From: Mycobacterium hubeiense
GTDB taxonomy: Bacteria > Actinomycetota > Actinomycetes > Mycobacteriales > Mycobacteriaceae
Assembly: GCF_002838065.1 (NCBI RefSeq)
Contig: NZ_PIZU01000036.1
Span: 1 to 49,632 of the forward strand
Length of the DNA: 49,632 nucleotides
Direction of reading: 5' to 3'
A model generated the notes under the pieces. That model was given only the letters and a program-made list of their open reading frames with translations. It was not told where the DNA came from and did not search any database. The position numbers and the translations under genes are program-made. Below are positions 48,277-49,632 of the stretch, in pieces. How positions within the stretch are numbered: position 1 is the stretch's first letter; every line of letters starts with the position of its first letter.

Positions 48277-48786
48277 CTGACGTGCTAATGAATAGCCCTT
48301 GCAACTCAGTGCAATTCGTCACTGTGACGTATTATCGGGGTCCGGGACGAGAGGGGTGGGTGGTTCCAAAGGCCAGCCAGCGGGCGCCTTCGGATCCGTT
48401 GGGGACCTAACGGTCCACTCAACGCATTGGTCAGAAAGCCATGGTTCGCTCAAGGTTTCACCTCCCGGCAGGATCTCTCGTATCCTTCCTCAGCTATGCT
48501 GCTCTGTGCTGGCCCGGCGGGTTGCAGCGGCAGCAGATCCGCCGAGAAAATCAGCCAATCGCCAAGGGGTGCAGGTTCTCTCATCAAATACCACTCGCTA
48601 CCTTCAACTGGTAACGGTGCGTGTTCAACAGATGCGTGTTGGTTAGCAGTCCGCGCTGAAGCGGCGCCGACGTCTATCCCGTGGAACGGGACGATACGGT
48701 CACCTTATCGGCGCGCCGGCTTCCCGCCGGCCCATCACCTGCGCAAATCGGGCGCCGACGACCAATCCGCGCCAGCGGCGGGGCGT
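48277..48786. other. 510 bp with no recognisable gene
   Basis: Between the permease break and the hydrolase I find no convincing CDS. The composition is less regular than the flanking genes. It contains a short inverted repeat TTGCA-N6-TGCAA (48299-48314). On the minus strand there is a GGGAGGTG ribosome-site-like sequence ahead of a TTG-started 43-codon frame (about 48329-48460) beginning LSEPWLSDQCVEW, whose opening recalls excisionase-type proteins but then loses similarity. It may be the edge of a mobile element or a deletion scar. Confidence 0.4.
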
Positions 48787-49616
48787 GTGACCGATGATGA
48801 AGCCGTGGAGCAGTTCCGACACGGCCAGCACGTGTTCGAGGTGAGCGACGCCGGGCCAGCCGATGGGCAGGTGGTCGTCCTGTTGCATGGGCACCCACAG
48901 AGCAATTCGGCCTGGGACGCCGTCATCCCTCGTCTAACAGAGCATGGGTATCGTTGCTTGGCCCCAAACCAGCGCGGCCACTCACCCGGCGCCCGCCCGG
49001 CGCGTCGCTGGGACTATCGAATGTCTGAGCTCGTAGCCGATGTCGACGCCCTGATCGACGAAAGCGGCGCAGAGCGGGTCCATCTTGTCGGGCACGACTG
49101 GGTGCGTTGGTGGCATGGAGTTTCGCGGCCAGTCGTGGCGACCGTCTCAGGACGCTCTCGGCGCTGTCGGGTCCGCATCCCAGCGCGCTGCAAAGATCAA
49201 TGCTGACAAGCCGGCAAGCATTGGCGTCGTGGTACCTGTATTTCTATCAACTGCCGGTCCTTCCCGAGCTGTTCTATCTGGGCCGAGACGGCAACGGCAC
49301 GAGGTTGTCCAGAATGTTGCAAGCCGGCGGTCAGACGATAGAGCGTGCTGACCGCGACGCCCACGCCATGGCGCAACCGGGAGCGTATGCAGCAGCGCTC
49401 AACTGGTATCGGGCTGTCCTTTTGTCAGGCCGAGTTGGGCACGTGACTGTTCCGACGATGTTTGTGTGGAGCGACGCCGACAAGTACATCCTTCGCAAGG
49501 CCGCCCAAAGCTGCGAACGTTACGTCAGCGGCGAATATCGCTTCGAGGCCCTCCACGGTGTATCGCACTGGATGCCCGATGAGCAACCCGACACTGTTGA
49601 CCGGCACTCAGGATGA
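48787..49616 (+). pseudogene. Alpha/beta hydrolase (epoxide-hydrolase-like) with a frameshift
   Basis: About 276 codons across two frames. Frame one reads TDDEAVEQFRHGQHVFEVSD, VVLLHGHPQSNSAWDAVIPRL and VHLVGHDW. The next codons should encode GALVAWSFAA; instead they are out of frame. Restoring one G in the GGG at 49100-49102 yields exactly that sequence and joins ORF two (from about 49103), which continues to FVWSDADKYI and HGVSHWMPDEQPD. The nucleophile is the Asp of GHDW, the acid Asp lies in WSDADK and the catalytic His in GVSHW. The end (TVDRHSG) also departs from the family. This could be an inactivated gene or a base-calling error. Confidence 0.72.
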
Positions 49617-49632
49617 GCATGATGGCGGCGTT

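Noticed and set aside
48299..48314. TTGCA-N6-TGCAA as an insertion-sequence terminal repeat
   Set aside because: The arms are only 5 bp and I find no matching end, target duplication or transposase in the window.

Overview
The window is high-GC actinobacterial DNA, and the proteins read as those of a fast-growing Mycobacterium/Mycolicibacterium. Several genes are near-identical in sequence to M. tuberculosis proteins I recognise (RbpA, CobH, CobM, PepE, the Rv2074 F420 enzyme), and much of the order follows the M. tuberculosis Rv2045c-Rv2074 interval: Rv2074/Rv2073c/cobL/cobM/cobK, cobIJ/cobH/cobG, cobN, Rv2061c, fxsA, Rv2052c, lnt/ppm1, rbpA, Rv2049c, lppI, lipT. Genus-level assignment is inference; I saw no rRNA, tRNA, CRISPR array or intact insertion sequence.

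Layout. (1) 0-10 kb: an M24 peptidase, an F420-dependent reductase, an SDR, then the corrin-ring cluster. cobL-cobM-cobK run rightwards with stop/start overlaps, a TetR/phosphotransferase pair sits in the middle, and cobG-cobH-cobIJ run leftwards. (2) 10-16 kb: a 97-aa orphan divergent from cobG, a Baeyer-Villiger-type monooxygenase, and a tightly overlapped five-gene MoxR/DUF58/DUF4129 cassette resembling the moxR3 locus. A perfect CRP-like palindrome and a 34-codon membrane miniprotein follow it. (3) 16-22 kb: a VOC protein and an AraC regulator, divergent from cobN (aerobic cobaltochelatase large subunit). (4) 21-29 kb: the fxsA / amidohydrolase / lnt / ppm1 run for envelope lipids and lipoproteins, rbpA with a stress-type promoter, a small zinc-ribbon protein, a winged-helix/hydrolase fusion and a lipoprotein. 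(5) 29-36 kb: a decayed ssuD fragment, a KmtR-like Ni/Co sensor with its cation exporter, lppI, lipT, a copper amine oxidase and a truncated phosphotransferase. (6) 36.5-41.3 kb: a rearranged block holding DoxX and RDD proteins and the gluconate genes gntP-gntK/gntR, bounded by the two halves of one DUF6328 gene. (7) 41-48 kb: a xylulokinase, a metallo-beta-lactamase-fold hydrolase, two small proteins, a LysR regulator divergent from a thioesterase, an EamA exporter, a deazaflavin-type small protein and spermidine/putrescine-type ABC permeases, one of them truncated. (8) 48.3-49.6 kb: unassigned DNA and a frameshifted alpha/beta hydrolase.

How the genes connect. The cob genes give precorrin-3B synthesis (cobG), the methylations and ring contraction (cobI/J/M/L), reduction (cobK), the methyl shift (cobH) and cobalt insertion (cobN). 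cobF and the adenosylation and amidation genes are not here. The KmtR-like sensor with its CDF exporter in the same window controls the metal that this pathway consumes. The right third holds several broken genes (ssuD, DUF6328, doxX, the C-terminus of the phosphotransferase, a potB-like permease, a hydrolase), which marks it as a rearranged, decaying region compared with the intact left half.
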